In this document: positions 1 through 8,353 of the stretch, one piece after another
How the letters are laid out: every line of letters starts with the position of its first letter
Position numbering within the stretch: position 1 is the stretch's first letter
From: Halochromatium sp.
GTDB lineage: Bacteria > Pseudomonadota > Gammaproteobacteria > Chromatiales > Chromatiaceae
Length of the DNA: 64,000 nt
Direction of reading: 5' to 3'
Assembly: GCA_010912705.1 (NCBI GenBank)
Contig: POWB01000010.1
Location: 1 to 64,000 of the forward strand
Notes under the pieces: model-generated
What the model was told of the DNA's origin: nothing
The model's input: the letters and a program-made list of their open reading frames with translations, nothing else
The model's database searches: none
Program-made: the position numbers and the translations under genes

Positions 1-3000
1 GGTCCTGATGAGGCCATGAAACTCCCTGAAGGCGCGCAGGCGCAGGACCACTTCGCCTTCCGCGTGACCGACGCGCACGGCAACAGTACCGACTCGACCG
101 TCACCATCGACATCACCGGGGAAAACAATGCGCCAATAATCACCGCAAACTGGGGGATGGGTTTCGTCGACAAAGATGTCTTTCTGACCAACACCGATGC
201 GCGCCTGCAGGTTGGTGTTGGTAGCGAGAGATTTTCGGGTCTCGTCATCGAGGACACCTTTCAAGCTATGGCGGGCCACACGAGTACCAAGACGACGGCG
301 AGCTCGCAGGAGATTCATGATGGATTCGCGGACCAGAGGCAGTCTGCGGGCCAGCAACACATCAGAGTGCAGGGGACGGGTTCTGGCGCCACGCAAGGAA
401 ACGCGGCTGACGAGCACCCTGACCATGTGACCTGGTCCCTCGAAGGCTCCACGCAAGGCACCTACGGCTCCCTTGCCCTCGATTCCACCACCGGAGAGTG
501 GGTCTACACGCTCGACACCAGCCGTGCGGCCACCCAGGCGCTTGCCGCCGCAGAAGTCCAGCCGGGCGCATTCATCCCGACTGACGCTAGCGGTAGCCTC
601 CCCAGCGACACCTTCACCATCAAGGTCACCGACGATCATGGCCTGACCGATACCCAGGTCATCAAGATCGCTGTCGTGGGCACCAACGACGACCCGGTGC
701 TCAGCGTCACCCAGACCACGCCCACCACCGGCACCCTGACCGAGACCGACGTCGACACCGGCGACACCCACAGCTTCAGCGTCGCCAGCGGCACCGGCCA
801 GTTCGGCACCCTGACGGTCGACCCCGACACTGGCGCCTATACCTACACCCCAAGCGGGTCGGTGCAGGGCATGGCCCAAGACCCGAACACCGGCACCTAC
901 AGCGGCACCGACACCTTCGAGGTCACCGTCACCGACAACCACGGCGGCACCGATACCAAGTACATCACCTTCAGCCCGACGGGGACGGTCACGGCGCCGG
1001 CGACCAACGGCGGCCAGCCGACCGTCAGCACCACCGTGCCGGTCCAGCCGAGCGTGACCGACACCCAGCCATCGGCCTCTACTTCGCATCCGAATCCGGC
1101 AGCCGGCAACTGGGCCACCATCGACCTGGCCGCGACCAGCGACACCGGCAGCTCGGACACGGACGACCTCACTAGCGACACCACGCTGACCATTACCGGC
1201 ACCACGGTTATCCCGTTCTCCAAGGTCGAGATCCTGGAGGGGTCCAAGGTCGTTGCCACGACCTACTCGGACGCCAACGGCGATTACAGCGTCGATACCC
1301 CGGCACTCGCTGATGGGGCGCACAGCCTGATCGCCCAAGCGACCGGCCCCGCGGAGACCTCGCCCTTGGCCGGCGATACGCTCGATCTGAACATCGACAC
1401 GGCTGCCCCGGCGCCGACGATCACCCTCGATCCAATCACTGGCGACGACATTCTCAATGCGGCTGAGGTCGGCGGCACCGTCACCCTTACGGGTACCGTC
1501 AGCGGAGAGTTTACTGACGGAGACCGTGTGCGCCTCGTTGTAGGCGGTCATGCGCACTACGCCGACGTGCAGGCTGATGGGAGCTTCAGCCTCGATGTGC
1601 CGGGAAGCGAATTTGATAAGAGCTATTCGGGAGCGGCACCGCAAGTCGCTGTGATGTTCGCAACCAAGGACCTCGCCGGTAACATTGGCGTTGCCCCCGC
1701 CGCAGATCGTCCTTACACGGTAGACAGCACTTTGCCGGTGCCGACGCTCAGCATCGACGACGTCACCGCTGACGACGTGCTCAACGCGGCAGAGGCCGGC
1801 CAGGCGATTGCCATCACCGGCACCGTCGGCGGCGACTTCAGCGATGGCGACACCGTCACGTTGACGGTCAACGGCACGGACTTCACCGGCACCGTCGATG
1901 CACAAGGCGCGTTCAGCATCGACGTCCCCGGCGCCGACCTCAAAGCCGACCCCGACACCCAGATCGACGGCAGCGTCAGCGCCACCGATGCAGCCGGCAA
2001 CACCGCCACGGCGACGGCCACGCACGGCTACAGCGTCGATGCTGGTGCGTCCGTCACCGACGACAGCCAGTCGGTCATCGAAGACACCCAGCCCAGCGTC
2101 ACCGACAACGTCCTGACTAACGACGACACTGGCCTCACGATCACCAACCCAGGCGACCAACAGGGCAGCTACGGCACGCTCAAGCTCGCTGCGGACGGCA
2201 GCTACACCTACAGCCTCGATCAGCGCGCCGATGGACTCAACGAAGGCGAGGCGCAGCATGAGACCTTCACCTACGAGGTCACCGACGCGGCCGGCAACAG
2301 CGAGCAGGCGACGCTGACCATTGGCATTACCGGGACTAACGACGCGCCCACCGTCAGTGGTACCTCAGTTGTCACCGGCGCCGTGACAGACACTGATCAG
2401 ACTAGTGGAATGGTCCGCGCAATGGGCACGCTGACGGCGACCGACGTCGATGCCGGTGATGCCGTCAGCTGGGCGGTCATCGATGGCGGCCCGCATGCGG
2501 CCGGTCAGCCTGGATCGCCGGCATCTGGCTATACCAGTGTCGATACCGAATATGGGACGCTCCTGCTGAACGACACCACGGGTAAGTGGATTTACAGGCT
2601 CAACACCACGAGCAGAACCACGAACGCCCTGCTCGACGGGGAGCATCAAACCGATACCATCACCGTTCGCGTCACCGACAGTCATGGCGCAAGCGTCGAC
2701 CAGACCCTGACCATCGACATCACCGGAACCAATGATGCGCCCATCATTCGTGGGACCACCGGGACTGGAGTTGCCACGGGCGGAACCTCACAGAGTGGTA
2801 TTGCCAGCGGTATCGCTCCAGCTGATGTCGCCGCCGGCCAGGTCACCGAGGACAGCGCACAAACGACCGCGACCGGCGTCTTCCCCGTCTTCGATGAACA
2901 AGGCGACGTCGAAACCTGGTCGGTCGACGGTAACCCCCAAGGCACCTACGGCTCGCTCAGCATCGACCCGCAGAGCGGGCAGTGGACCTACACCCTCGAC

Positions 3001-4482
3001 AACAGCCTGGCTGCGACCGACGCCCTGCAGCCGGGGCAGAAGGAGATAGAAACCTTCACCCTCAAGGTCACCGACGACCATGGCGCGAGCAGCACGCGAG
3101 AGATCAAGATCGAGGTCTTCGGCACCAACGACGACCCGGTGCTCGGCGTCACCCAGACCACGCCCACCACCGGCACCCTGACCGAGACCGACGTCGACAC
3201 CGGCGACACCCATACCTTCAGTGTCGCCAGCGGCGCCGGCCAGTTCGGCACCCTGACGGTCGACCCCGACACTGGCGCCTATACCTACACCCCAAGCGGG
3301 TCGGTGCAGGGCATGGCCCAAGACCCGAACACGGGCACCTACAGCGGCATCGACACCTTCGAGGTCACCGTCACCGACAACCACGGCGGCACCGATACCA
3401 AGTACATTACCTTCAGCCCGACCGGCACGGTCAGCGCCCCGGCGCAGCCCGGCGGGCAGCCGACGGTGACCACCTCAGTCGCGGCGAATCCTGCCGTGAC
3501 GGATACGCCGCCGGCAGCGGGCGGCACTGCGGCGCCCGACGCGCCGGATACCACCCTTGTGGAAGACATCAGCATCACGCTCAGCCCAGATGGTCTCTCA
3601 GCGGATGACGAGGCGGCTGCCGCAGGACTCGCGGTCGCTACCGGCGCTGACCTTCAGGGCGAGACGCCCGACAGCCTGGACGCGACGGTTGATCGCGCTC
3701 AACCGGCTGCCGATGCGAACGACAGCTCCGTCGCCATCGACGCCCTTGATCCGGCAGCAGTCGCCCAAGCTGCGGACGCCGACGACAGCATCGCCCTGAC
3801 CGGCACCGTGACTGGCGCCTTCAGCGATGGCGATCAGGTGATGCTCAGCGTCAATGGCGTCGACTACCAGGGCGCTGTCGACGGTCAGGGTCACTTCAGC
3901 ATCGACGTGCTCGGTGCCGACCTAAAGGCCGATCCCGACGCGACGCTCGAAGGGCTGTTGGTCACGACCGATGCCGACGGCAATCAGCAGACCTTCGACT
4001 TCACCCAGAGCCTCGGTGATTTGTCCTCTTCCACGCCCACAGCTGATGGGGTCACAGTTGATGCGGCAACGGCTGATGCGGCTGCGGCTGATGCAGATGC
4101 GGCCGATACAGCATCGGTCGCCTCGAGCGAGCCCGAGCCAATCGCAGACACCGGTGGTGCCGACCACCTATCGCCATACCTCGACATGGTCGGCGCGGCG
4201 GACGGCGGTAACGGCGGACAGGCCGGCCTCTCGGCCTCCGCGAGCTCACCGTATCTCGACAGCGTCGGCGTCACGCCTGAGACAGCGCAGAACGGCGCCT
4301 CCACCGATACGACCGCAGACGACGATGCCGCAGCCGTGGCCGATGCGGACCCATTCGAGGCGGCACCAGATACCGCGGACGCCGACCCGATGGACGCGAT
4401 TCAAGGAGCGCCGGACGACATCACCTTGGTCGAGCCGCCGCCGGTGGCCGAGGTCGATATCGACCAACAGCACCACGGCTAG
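1..4482 (+). CDS. VCBS-repeat / Ig-like surface adhesin, C-terminal part (5' end outside window)
   Basis: The frame is open at base 1, so this is the C-terminal ~1490 residues of a larger protein. It is a chain of VCBS and bacterial Ig-like modules. VCBS hallmarks recur: VTDAHGNS or VTDDHG followed by I-I-TGTNDAP, and GTYGSL-L-GQWTYTLDN. Between them are Ig-like units of the type DTAAPAPTITLD...LNAAE...GTVSGEFTDGD. Families of this type are large, Ca-dependent, usually type I-secreted adhesins. The last ~330 residues are Asp/Ala-rich and acidic, with two short repeats of the form SPYLDxVG (about 4170-4190 and 4247-4267) and the C-terminal end IDQQHHG. No GGxGxD RTX nonapeptides are visible in this part. 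Residues ~45-130 look unlike the surrounding VCBS modules. The adhesin role is inferred from the family. Confidence 0.85.
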   Translation, partial: GPDEAMKLPEGAQAQDHFAFRVTDAHGNSTDSTVTIDITGENNAPIITANWGMGFVDKDVFLTNTDARLQVGVGSERFSGLVIEDTFQAMAGHTSTKTTASSQEIHDGFADQRQSAGQQHIRVQGTGSGATQGNAADEHPDHVTWSLEGSTQGTYGSLALDSTTGEWVYTLDTSRAATQALAAAEVQPGAFIPTDASGSLPSDTFTIKVTDDHGLTDTQVIKIAVVGTNDDPVLSVTQTTPTTGTLTETDVDTGDTHSFSVASGTGQFGTLTVDPDTGAYTYTPSGSVQGMAQDPNTGTYSGTDTFEVTVTDNHGGTDTKYITFSPTGTVTAPATNGGQPTVSTTVPVQPSVTDTQPSASTSHPNPAAGNWATIDLAATSDTGSSDTDDLTSDTTLTITGTTVIPFSKVEILEGSKVVATTYSDANGDYSVDTPALADGAHSLIAQATGPAETSPLAGDTLDLNIDTAAPAPTITLDPITGDDILNAAEVGGTVTLTGTVSGEFTDGDRVRLVVGGHAHYADVQADGSFSLDVPGSEFDKSYSGAAPQVAVMFATKDLAGNIGVAPAADRPYTVDSTLPVPTLSIDDVTADDVLNAAEAGQAIAITGTVGGDFSDGDTVTLTVNGTDFTGTVDAQGAFSIDVPGADLKADPDTQIDGSVSATDAAGNTATATATHGYSVDAGASVTDDSQSVIEDTQPSVTDNVLTNDDTGLTITNPGDQQGSYGTLKLAADGSYTYSLDQRADGLNEGEAQHETFTYEVTDAAGNSEQATLTIGITGTNDAPTVSGTSVVTGAVTDTDQTSGMVRAMGTLTATDVDAGDAVSWAVIDGGPHAAGQPGSPASGYTSVDTEYGTLLLNDTTGKWIYRLNTTSRTTNALLDGEHQTDTITVRVTDSHGASVDQTLTIDITGTNDAPIIRGTTGTGVATGGTSQSGIASGIAPADVAAGQVTEDSAQTTATGVFPVFDEQGDVETWSVDGNPQGTYGSLSIDPQSGQWTYTLDNSLAATDALQPGQKEIETFTLKVTDDHGASSTREIKIEVFGTNDDPVLGVTQTTPTTGTLTETDVDTGDTHTFSVASGAGQFGTLTVDPDTGAYTYTPSGSVQGMAQDPNTGTYSGIDTFEVTVTDNHGGTDTKYITFSPTGTVSAPAQPGGQPTVTTSVAANPAVTDTPPAAGGTAAPDAPDTTLVEDISITLSPDGLSADDEAAAAGLAVATGADLQGETPDSLDATVDRAQPAADANDSSVAIDALDPAAVAQAADADDSIALTGTVTGAFSDGDQVMLSVNGVDYQGAVDGQGHFSIDVLGADLKADPDATLEGLLVTTDADGNQQTFDFTQSLGDLSSSTPTADGVTVDAATADAAAADADAADTASVASSEPEPIADTGGADHLSPYLDMVGAADGGNGGQAGLSASASSPYLDSVGVTPETAQNGASTDTTADDDAAAVADADPFEAAPDTADADPMDAIQGAPDDITLVEPPPVAEVDIDQQHHG
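679..990 (+). repeat. VCBS module direct repeat, copy 1
   Basis: This 104-codon module, starting GTNDDPVL, is repeated 2442 bp downstream at 3121-3432 with only a few base differences (for example S/G after VL and T/I in YSGTDTF). Near-identity at DNA level between adhesin modules points to recent intragenic duplication or gene conversion. Confidence 0.9.
3121..3432 (+). repeat. VCBS module direct repeat, copy 2
   Basis: This is the second copy of the 312-bp module at 679-990, in the same frame and orientation. Confidence 0.9.
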
Positions 4483-4586
4483 CAGGGCTGCAGCAACCGG
4501 CTGCAGTCAGCAGCCGAAGACGCGATTCTCAGTATTGACCAACCCGGCGCGGACCTCATCGCGCCACCATGACAGGAGCACAGAAG

Positions 4587-4922
4587 TTGAAGTATCCCCA
4601 CCCCCGGTTCGTTGCCACCGCCACCTTAGCCGCCACCGCAGCCCTATTCGGCCTGGCGGGCTGCACCGAGACCACCGGCGGAACCCAGGCGGACTCGGCG
4701 CCAGCAGCGGGCACACCAACCCTGGCCGAGCAAGGCTGCCTGCGCGACGTCACCCGCCAGACCAACAACCCGGACGTGGTCATGCTCTCATCGAGCTACT
4801 CCGAGGCCGGCACCGAGGTCATCGTCGGCGTCGGCCCGCAGCGCGCCCGCTGGCGCTGCATCGGCTATCGCGACGGCACCACCGCCGACATTATGTCGCT
4901 GACCAACGAGGGTGCGCTCTGA
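4587..4922 (+). CDS. small WRC-motif lipoprotein
   Basis: The preferred start is TTG at 4587, which has AGGAG at 4574-4578; the ATG at 4569 has no ribosome site. The N-terminus is basic, then hydrophobic, ending in a lipobox (LAGC), so an exported lipoprotein is predicted. The mature part carries a conserved pattern shared with the genes at 5068 and 12320: a Cys (GCLRDV), then a stretch like VMLSSSYSEAGTEV, then WRCIGYRDG. The two Cys residues could form a disulfide. The function is unknown to me. It lies 105 bp downstream of the adhesin gene and just upstream of a paralogue that also starts with TTG. A short hairpin (CGAGCA/TGCTCG, 4924-4939) follows the stop. Confidence 0.75.
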   Translation: MKYPHPRFVATATLAATAALFGLAGCTETTGGTQADSAPAAGTPTLAEQGCLRDVTRQTNNPDVVMLSSSYSEAGTEVIVGVGPQRARWRCIGYRDGTTADIMSLTNEGAL

Positions 4923-5067
4923 GCGAGCAGCAATGCTCGTTGATGTCTCGCATCGATTGCTAACCTTTAGTCAAAGTAGCCGTCCATTTTCTGCTTTCCG
5001 ATGCTCGCTGGACAGTGGCGCTGACATCGGGAGCAATGAATGGACGCGCTCCCCGTGGAGAACGTCG

Positions 5068-5718
5068 TTGAAAGAGAAGACCACCCTGTTAGCCGCGCCC
5101 TTGGCGTTGGCTGCGATCGTGACCGGCACGGCGGTTCAGGCCGGCGAGCAAGATGCCATCGACGGCTGCATCGATCAGCTGCGCAAGGTCGGCGGGCCGG
5201 ATGGGCGCTCGGGCGGCACGGTGCTGAGCTCGGAATTCTCACAGGCGGGTACGCTGGTGATGCTGCGCGATGGCGGCGGCACGGTCTGGCGCTGCATTGG
5301 CTATTCAGATGGCGCGGTCGGTGAGCTAACCGTTGTTGATGCGGCTGATGACGGCGGCGGTGCGATGGCCGGCGCGCCGCAGGTCTCCAGTCCGGAGCCC
5401 AGCACCAGCACGCAGCGCATCCGCTTCCAGCGTGGAGAATCGGGCGCCGAGCTGACCGGGACGCTGTCGCCCGGCAGCTCCGCCCGCTATGTGCTGGGAG
5501 CAAAAAACGGCCAAGACCTCTACGTCCGCGTCGCGCCACGCGGCGGCGCACGTCTGCAGTACCAGATCTTCAACCCAGACAAGTCGTTCCTGCTCGAGAG
5601 CATCTCCGCCGATCGTGAATACCGCGGCCAGCTCTGGCAATCCGGCGATCACGTCGTCGAGGTGATCAACCGCAGCAATGGCACAGTGTCCTACAACCTC
5701 ATCGTTGGGATCGATTGA
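5068..5718 (+). CDS. secreted fusion protein: WRC domain plus PliG-like domain
   Basis: The start chosen is TTG at 5068 with GGAG 7 nt upstream (5057-5060); an upstream ATG in the same frame at 4912 would add a non-signal-like leader. A signal peptide (LLAAPLALAAIVTGTAVQA) is followed by a first domain (about residues 24-92) with the family pattern C...VLSSEFSQAGTLVML...WRCIGYSDG. After a short linker, residues ~112-216 form a beta domain starting IRFQRGESGAELTGTL and ending VEVINRSNGTVSYNLIVGID. This second half matches the pattern of PliG-like g-type lysozyme inhibitors, as do the stand-alone genes at 15218 and 39427, but its SG-containing loop (QSGDHVVEV) is more divergent. A periplasmic location is expected. 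Inhibitor activity is inferred only from resemblance. Confidence 0.75.
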   Translation: MKEKTTLLAAPLALAAIVTGTAVQAGEQDAIDGCIDQLRKVGGPDGRSGGTVLSSEFSQAGTLVMLRDGGGTVWRCIGYSDGAVGELTVVDAADDGGGAMAGAPQVSSPEPSTSTQRIRFQRGESGAELTGTLSPGSSARYVLGAKNGQDLYVRVAPRGGARLQYQIFNPDKSFLLESISADREYRGQLWQSGDHVVEVINRSNGTVSYNLIVGID

Positions 5719-5836
5719 TCGGAAGGTTTCAAGTGATCGGGCGCAACACAACTCGCGGATTCTGGGCCGGTTTATCAACTGCTCCTTGCGAGCGCACTGT
5801 TGGAAGCGGCCGCGTTTGGTACGGAGGTGTGCGGCA

Positions 5837-6226
5837 TTACCAATCGGTCTCGATGCCGAATTGATCAAAGGCGGGGTCGCAAGTGAGCAGTGGTAGATGT
5901 TCTATCTCGCTCTGCGCTGCAAGCATCCGATCGAAAGGATCTCGATGAGCGACCTTGAAGCCTCCGGAGCGGAGCGCATGAAGGTGAGTGATTGGCAAGT
6001 GATCGAAGCCATCTGCCGCCACGAGCTCTGAGAAGCGAGTGGTGGCATCCGGTACGCCCTTGAGCTTGCCAATGCGTTGCTTGGTGGCGATCTCCCATGC
6101 ACTCGCAGCACTCACGTAGATGCTGTTGTCCGGGTCCGCGATCACCTGACGGGCTCTATCCGATAGCTGAGGGTTGTTCGTTGTCCACCAGAGAAAGGCG
6201 TGAGTGTCGAGCAAAACCCGCATCAT
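5837..6226 (-). CDS. vapC: VapC-type PIN-domain ribonuclease toxin
   Basis: This is a 129-residue PIN-domain protein. The acidic metal-binding residues are all visible: D in LLDTHAFLWW near the N-terminus, E in SAWEIATK, D in HRDPFDRMLAAQ, and D in LLTCDPAFDQF near the C-terminus. Proteins of this family cleave RNA (typically tRNA or rRNA) when freed from their antitoxin. Its start overlaps the stop of the upstream Phd-type antitoxin gene by 4 bp (ATGA), the usual antitoxin-toxin operon arrangement. A 64-bp internal piece of this gene recurs, in the same DNA orientation, at 8216-8279. It appears intact. Confidence 0.9.
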   Translation of the reverse strand: MMRVLLDTHAFLWWTTNNPQLSDRARQVIADPDNSIYVSAASAWEIATKQRIGKLKGVPDATTRFSELVAADGFDHLPITHLHALRSGGFKVAHRDPFDRMLAAQSEIEHLPLLTCDPAFDQFGIETDW

Positions 6227-6456
6227 TCAGCCTCCCAAGCGCGAATCTCCTCCTCGGGCAATGGTTCGAAGAAGGTATCATCCACCCTGCCTGCCAGTCG
6301 GCCCGGTTGACGTTGCGGTGCCGCATTGGCGAGCGGCAACAGCCGGGCGTAAGGCTTACCTGCCTTGGCGACAATGATCTCTTGGCCACGATGGGCCTGC
6401 TCAAGGAGTTTTGAGAAATGGGTCTTTGCTTCGTGAACGTTGACGATGGTGGTCAT
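6223..6456 (-). CDS. Phd/YefM-family antitoxin
   Basis: This 77-residue protein has the Phd/YefM N-terminal signature (VNVHEAKTHFSKLLEQAHRGQEIIVAKAGKPYARLLPL), the DNA-binding and dimerisation half. It is followed by a short C-terminal tail (DDTFFEPLPEEEIRAWE) expected to wrap the toxin. It is co-transcribed with the VapC toxin gene, which it overlaps by 4 bp. Autoregulation of its own promoter is the norm for the family. Confidence 0.88.
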   Translation of the reverse strand: MTTIVNVHEAKTHFSKLLEQAHRGQEIIVAKAGKPYARLLPLANAAPQRQPGRLAGRVDDTFFEPLPEEEIRAWEAE

Positions 6457-6531
6457 TCTGGGTTGACCGATGCGGACTAAGGTATGGACTAAGTCTATCT
6501 TCGGCTGCTGGTCTTGGCAAACAGGCGGAGT

Positions 6532-6563
6532 CCATGACGCCGATCAGGGCGCAGAGAAAGGTG
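6532..6563 (-). pseudogene. short fragment of the 12.8-kb membrane-protein gene
   Basis: These 32 bp match 12841-12872 with one mismatch. Read on the minus strand they encode TFLCALIGVM, corresponding to TFLCALLGVM in the membrane protein at 12791-13168. Nothing else of that gene is recognisable here. The rest of the 6457-6677 gap shows no gene. Confidence 0.6.
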
Positions 6564-6677
6564 TGGTCGTGCGCCAGACATGGATGTCTTGCGGAAAAAA
6601 CCATTTAAATCCATCTGCTTGGGTGGCATGTTATGTGGCATGCTGGCTATCTCCAGATCTGGCGCACGACCGATGTT

Positions 6678-6725
6678 GGATGCGCCCTGGACGCCGATCT
6701 GAAGCATCACTACACTTCTAGTCAT
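6678..6725 (+). promoter_or_regulatory. duplicated promoter-like segment upstream of uma2
   Basis: This 48-bp segment is about 85 percent identical by eye to 7799-7846, upstream of the second Phd gene. Both contain a TTGGAC/CTGGAC hexamer and, about 18 bp on, TACACT or TACTTT followed by TCTAGTCAT, which resembles a sigma-70 promoter. If these are the -35 and -10 boxes, transcription would start at or next to the uma2 ATG (6724), giving a leaderless mRNA. No Shine-Dalgarno sequence precedes that ATG. Confidence 0.45.
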
Positions 6726-7287
6726 GAACGCATTACCCAAGCCAAGCCCCGCCGAGTACCTGGAGCGGGAGCGCATAGCCGATACCAAGAGCGAGTATGT
6801 CGCCGGTGAGATCTTTGCCATGGCCGGCGCAACCCCAGAGCATAACTTGATCGCCGGCAACCTCATCCGTGAGCTGGGGAATGCGCTCAAAAAACGTCCA
6901 TGCCGTGTCTACCCGAGCGACCTCCGAGTCCAGGTCGCGGATGGCTACTTTTATCCTGATGTGAGTGTCGTCTGCGGCACACCGCGTTTCAGTGATCGCG
7001 ATAACTTAGTCAATCCGGACTTGATCATTGAAGTGTTGTCATCGAGCACGGCGGATTTCGATATGGGCGGAAAGTTCGCTCGCTACCGCCAGATCGATAG
7101 CCTTCAAGACTACCTGTTGGTTTCTCAGGAGAGCCCTCATCTGATCCATTACCATCGTCAGGATGCCAATCATTGGCTGATGACCGAGATCACTGATCCA
7201 AACGCCGAAGTTGAATTACCTGGCGTCGACTGCCGGCTTGCCCTGGTCGAGATCTATGACAAGGTCTTCATTGAGGATGGCTCATGA
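6724..7287 (+). CDS. Uma2-family (DUF820) putative restriction-endonuclease-like protein
   Basis: This 187-residue protein has the Uma2/DUF820 architecture: the N-terminal SPAEYLERERIADTKSEYVAGEIFAMAGAT region, and the PD-(D/E)xK-like core (YFYPDVSVVCG, then PDLIIEVLSSSTADFDMGGKFARY), followed by LQDYLLVSQ. These proteins are abundant in cyanobacteria and phototrophic proteobacteria and resemble restriction endonucleases, but their substrates are unknown. The start has no Shine-Dalgarno and lies directly after a promoter-like repeat. A 62-bp piece of this gene (6835-6896) is duplicated at 11063-11124. Confidence 0.85.
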   Translation: MNALPKPSPAEYLERERIADTKSEYVAGEIFAMAGATPEHNLIAGNLIRELGNALKKRPCRVYPSDLRVQVADGYFYPDVSVVCGTPRFSDRDNLVNPDLIIEVLSSSTADFDMGGKFARYRQIDSLQDYLLVSQESPHLIHYHRQDANHWLMTEITDPNAEVELPGVDCRLALVEIYDKVFIEDGS

Positions 7288-7305
7288 GCGTTGAGAGCCT
7301 TTCAC

Positions 7306-7598
7306 ACTGAGTTCTGCTGGTGAGATAGCGCCCCTTCTCGGCATTGGGGTTGGCGCCGAACCAGGTGTCGGCGAACAGCGTCGCGAAGCGCTGGGCCCAG
7401 AGGGCGTCGTAGTAGCACTCCATCACCGACTGCAGCAGGCTCTTGCCGAAGCGGCGCGGGCGGATCAGGAACAGAAACTCACCGGTTTCCTCGAGCTGCG
7501 GCAGGTAGCGCGTCTTGTCGACATAGAAGTGCCCGCGCTCGCGTAGCTTGATGAAGTCCGCGACCCCATAAGGAATCCGCCAGGGTGGGGTGAGGCAT
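7306..7598 (-). pseudogene. AAA-ATPase-like (DUF1703) N-terminal fragment
   Basis: Read on the minus strand, the region encodes WRIPYGVADFIKLRERGH, FYVDKTRYLPQLEETGEFLF, LIRPRRFGKSLLQSVMECYY and DALWAQRFATLFADTWFG. This is the N-terminal signature of the AAA-ATPase-like/DUF1703 family, including the RPRRFGKS P-loop. The plausible ATG at 7598 is out of frame by one base (an extra C in the ...CCCCACCC run). The frame runs out after ~95 codons against the 3' end of uma2, whereas family members are usually several hundred residues long. It is therefore a truncated, frameshifted relic. Confidence 0.7.
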
Positions 7599-7705
7599 GC
7601 TGGCTACTCCGCGTCGTGATCAATGGCAATGGCCTGCGGGACATCCTGGAGCAGGCCGCCGCTGTCTGGCAAGGTGTGCGTGGTGAGCACCCCATGCCGG
7701 TCCAT

Positions 7706-7740
7706 TGGACATGCCCTACAACCTTATCGTTGGGATCGAC
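7706..7740 (+). pseudogene. remnant of the 3' end of a PliG-like fusion gene
   Basis: The sequence encodes PYNLIVGID, matching the last residues (SYNLIVGID) of the gene at 5068-5718 with a few silent differences but no stop codon. Only about 35 bp are recognisable. It is presumably left over from a second copy of that gene. Confidence 0.5.
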
Positions 7741-7798
7741 AAACCCTCAGGCTGGCTCTTGTTGCGACCTGTTATGTCAGTTGGGCGACTCGGCTGGT

Positions 7799-7846
7799 GG
7801 ATGCGTCTTGGACATTGATCTGAAGCGTCACTACTTTTCTAGTCAT
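7799..7846 (+). promoter_or_regulatory. duplicated promoter-like segment upstream of phd (copy 2)
   Basis: This is the counterpart of 6678-6725: TTGGAC, about 18 bp, TACTTT, then TCTAGTCAT. It lies 24 bp before the Phd-type gene at 7871. Confidence 0.45.
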
Positions 7847-7870
7847 CGAGTTGACTAAGAACTGAGTCCG

Positions 7871-8179
7871 ATGATGATCCAAGTTAACCTGCACGAGGCG
7901 AAAGCGAAGCTGTCCGCTTATCTGGACGCGGTGTTGCGTGGCGAGCGTGTGGTGATTGCACGACGCAATATCCCGGTGGCCGAACTCACCCCAATCCGGC
8001 CTGCAGTCGCCACCGAACGATTGATCGGACAAGGTCCAAGCGAGTCCGGCTACGACATCCCAGACGCATTTTGGGAACCCCTACCAGACGAGATTGCCGC
8101 TGCGTTCGGCGCTCCTGGTAAGCGGCAAGAAGAACATCGGATGCAAGCGGCGCCAGAAACGCCCTCGATTGAGCAATGA
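7871..8179 (+). CDS. Phd/YefM-family antitoxin, partner toxin destroyed
   Basis: This 102-residue protein has the Phd-type N-terminus (QVNLHEAKAKLSAYLDAVL, RGERVVIARRNIPVAELTPI). The middle part contains YDIPDAFWEPLPDEIAAAFG, a typical toxin-neutralising segment. The start could be either ATG of the ATGATG at 7871. The stop overlaps the ATG of a vapC gene at 8176, but that toxin gene breaks off after about 13 codons, so this is probably an orphan antitoxin. The last ~20 residues (after AAFGAPGKR) are longer than usual. Confidence 0.8.
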   Translation: MMIQVNLHEAKAKLSAYLDAVLRGERVVIARRNIPVAELTPIRPAVATERLIGQGPSESGYDIPDAFWEPLPDEIAAAFGAPGKRQEEHRMQAAPETPSIEQ

Positions 8180-8279
8180 GGCTAATCCTCGACACCTGCA
8201 CCTTTCTCTGGCTCGAGAAGCGAGTGGTGACATCCGGTACGCCTTTGAGCTTGCCAATGCGTTGCTTGGTGGCGATCTC
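8176..8279 (+). pseudogene. vapC start fused to an inverted piece of another vapC
   Basis: ATG at 8176 opens MRLILDTCTFLWL, a perfect PIN-domain N-terminus. At 8216 the sequence switches to a 64-bp block (8216-8279) that is almost identical (2 mismatches) to 6031-6094. That block lies antisense in this gene: on the minus strand it encodes EIATKQRIGKLKGVPD of the vapC at 5837-6226. The toxin reading frame is therefore destroyed by a rearrangement between two vapC loci. Confidence 0.75.
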
Positions 8280-8353
8280 ACAGGACTGCCGGCCACGATC
8301 AGGTGCGCAAGCTGGCGCTCTGGTCCGGCCGGCGTTCCTTGGGTGTCGACGCC

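Noticed and set aside
2788-3384. Minus-strand frames opposite the VCBS adhesin
   Set aside because: Produced by the biased codons of the repeats on the other strand; no family signature.
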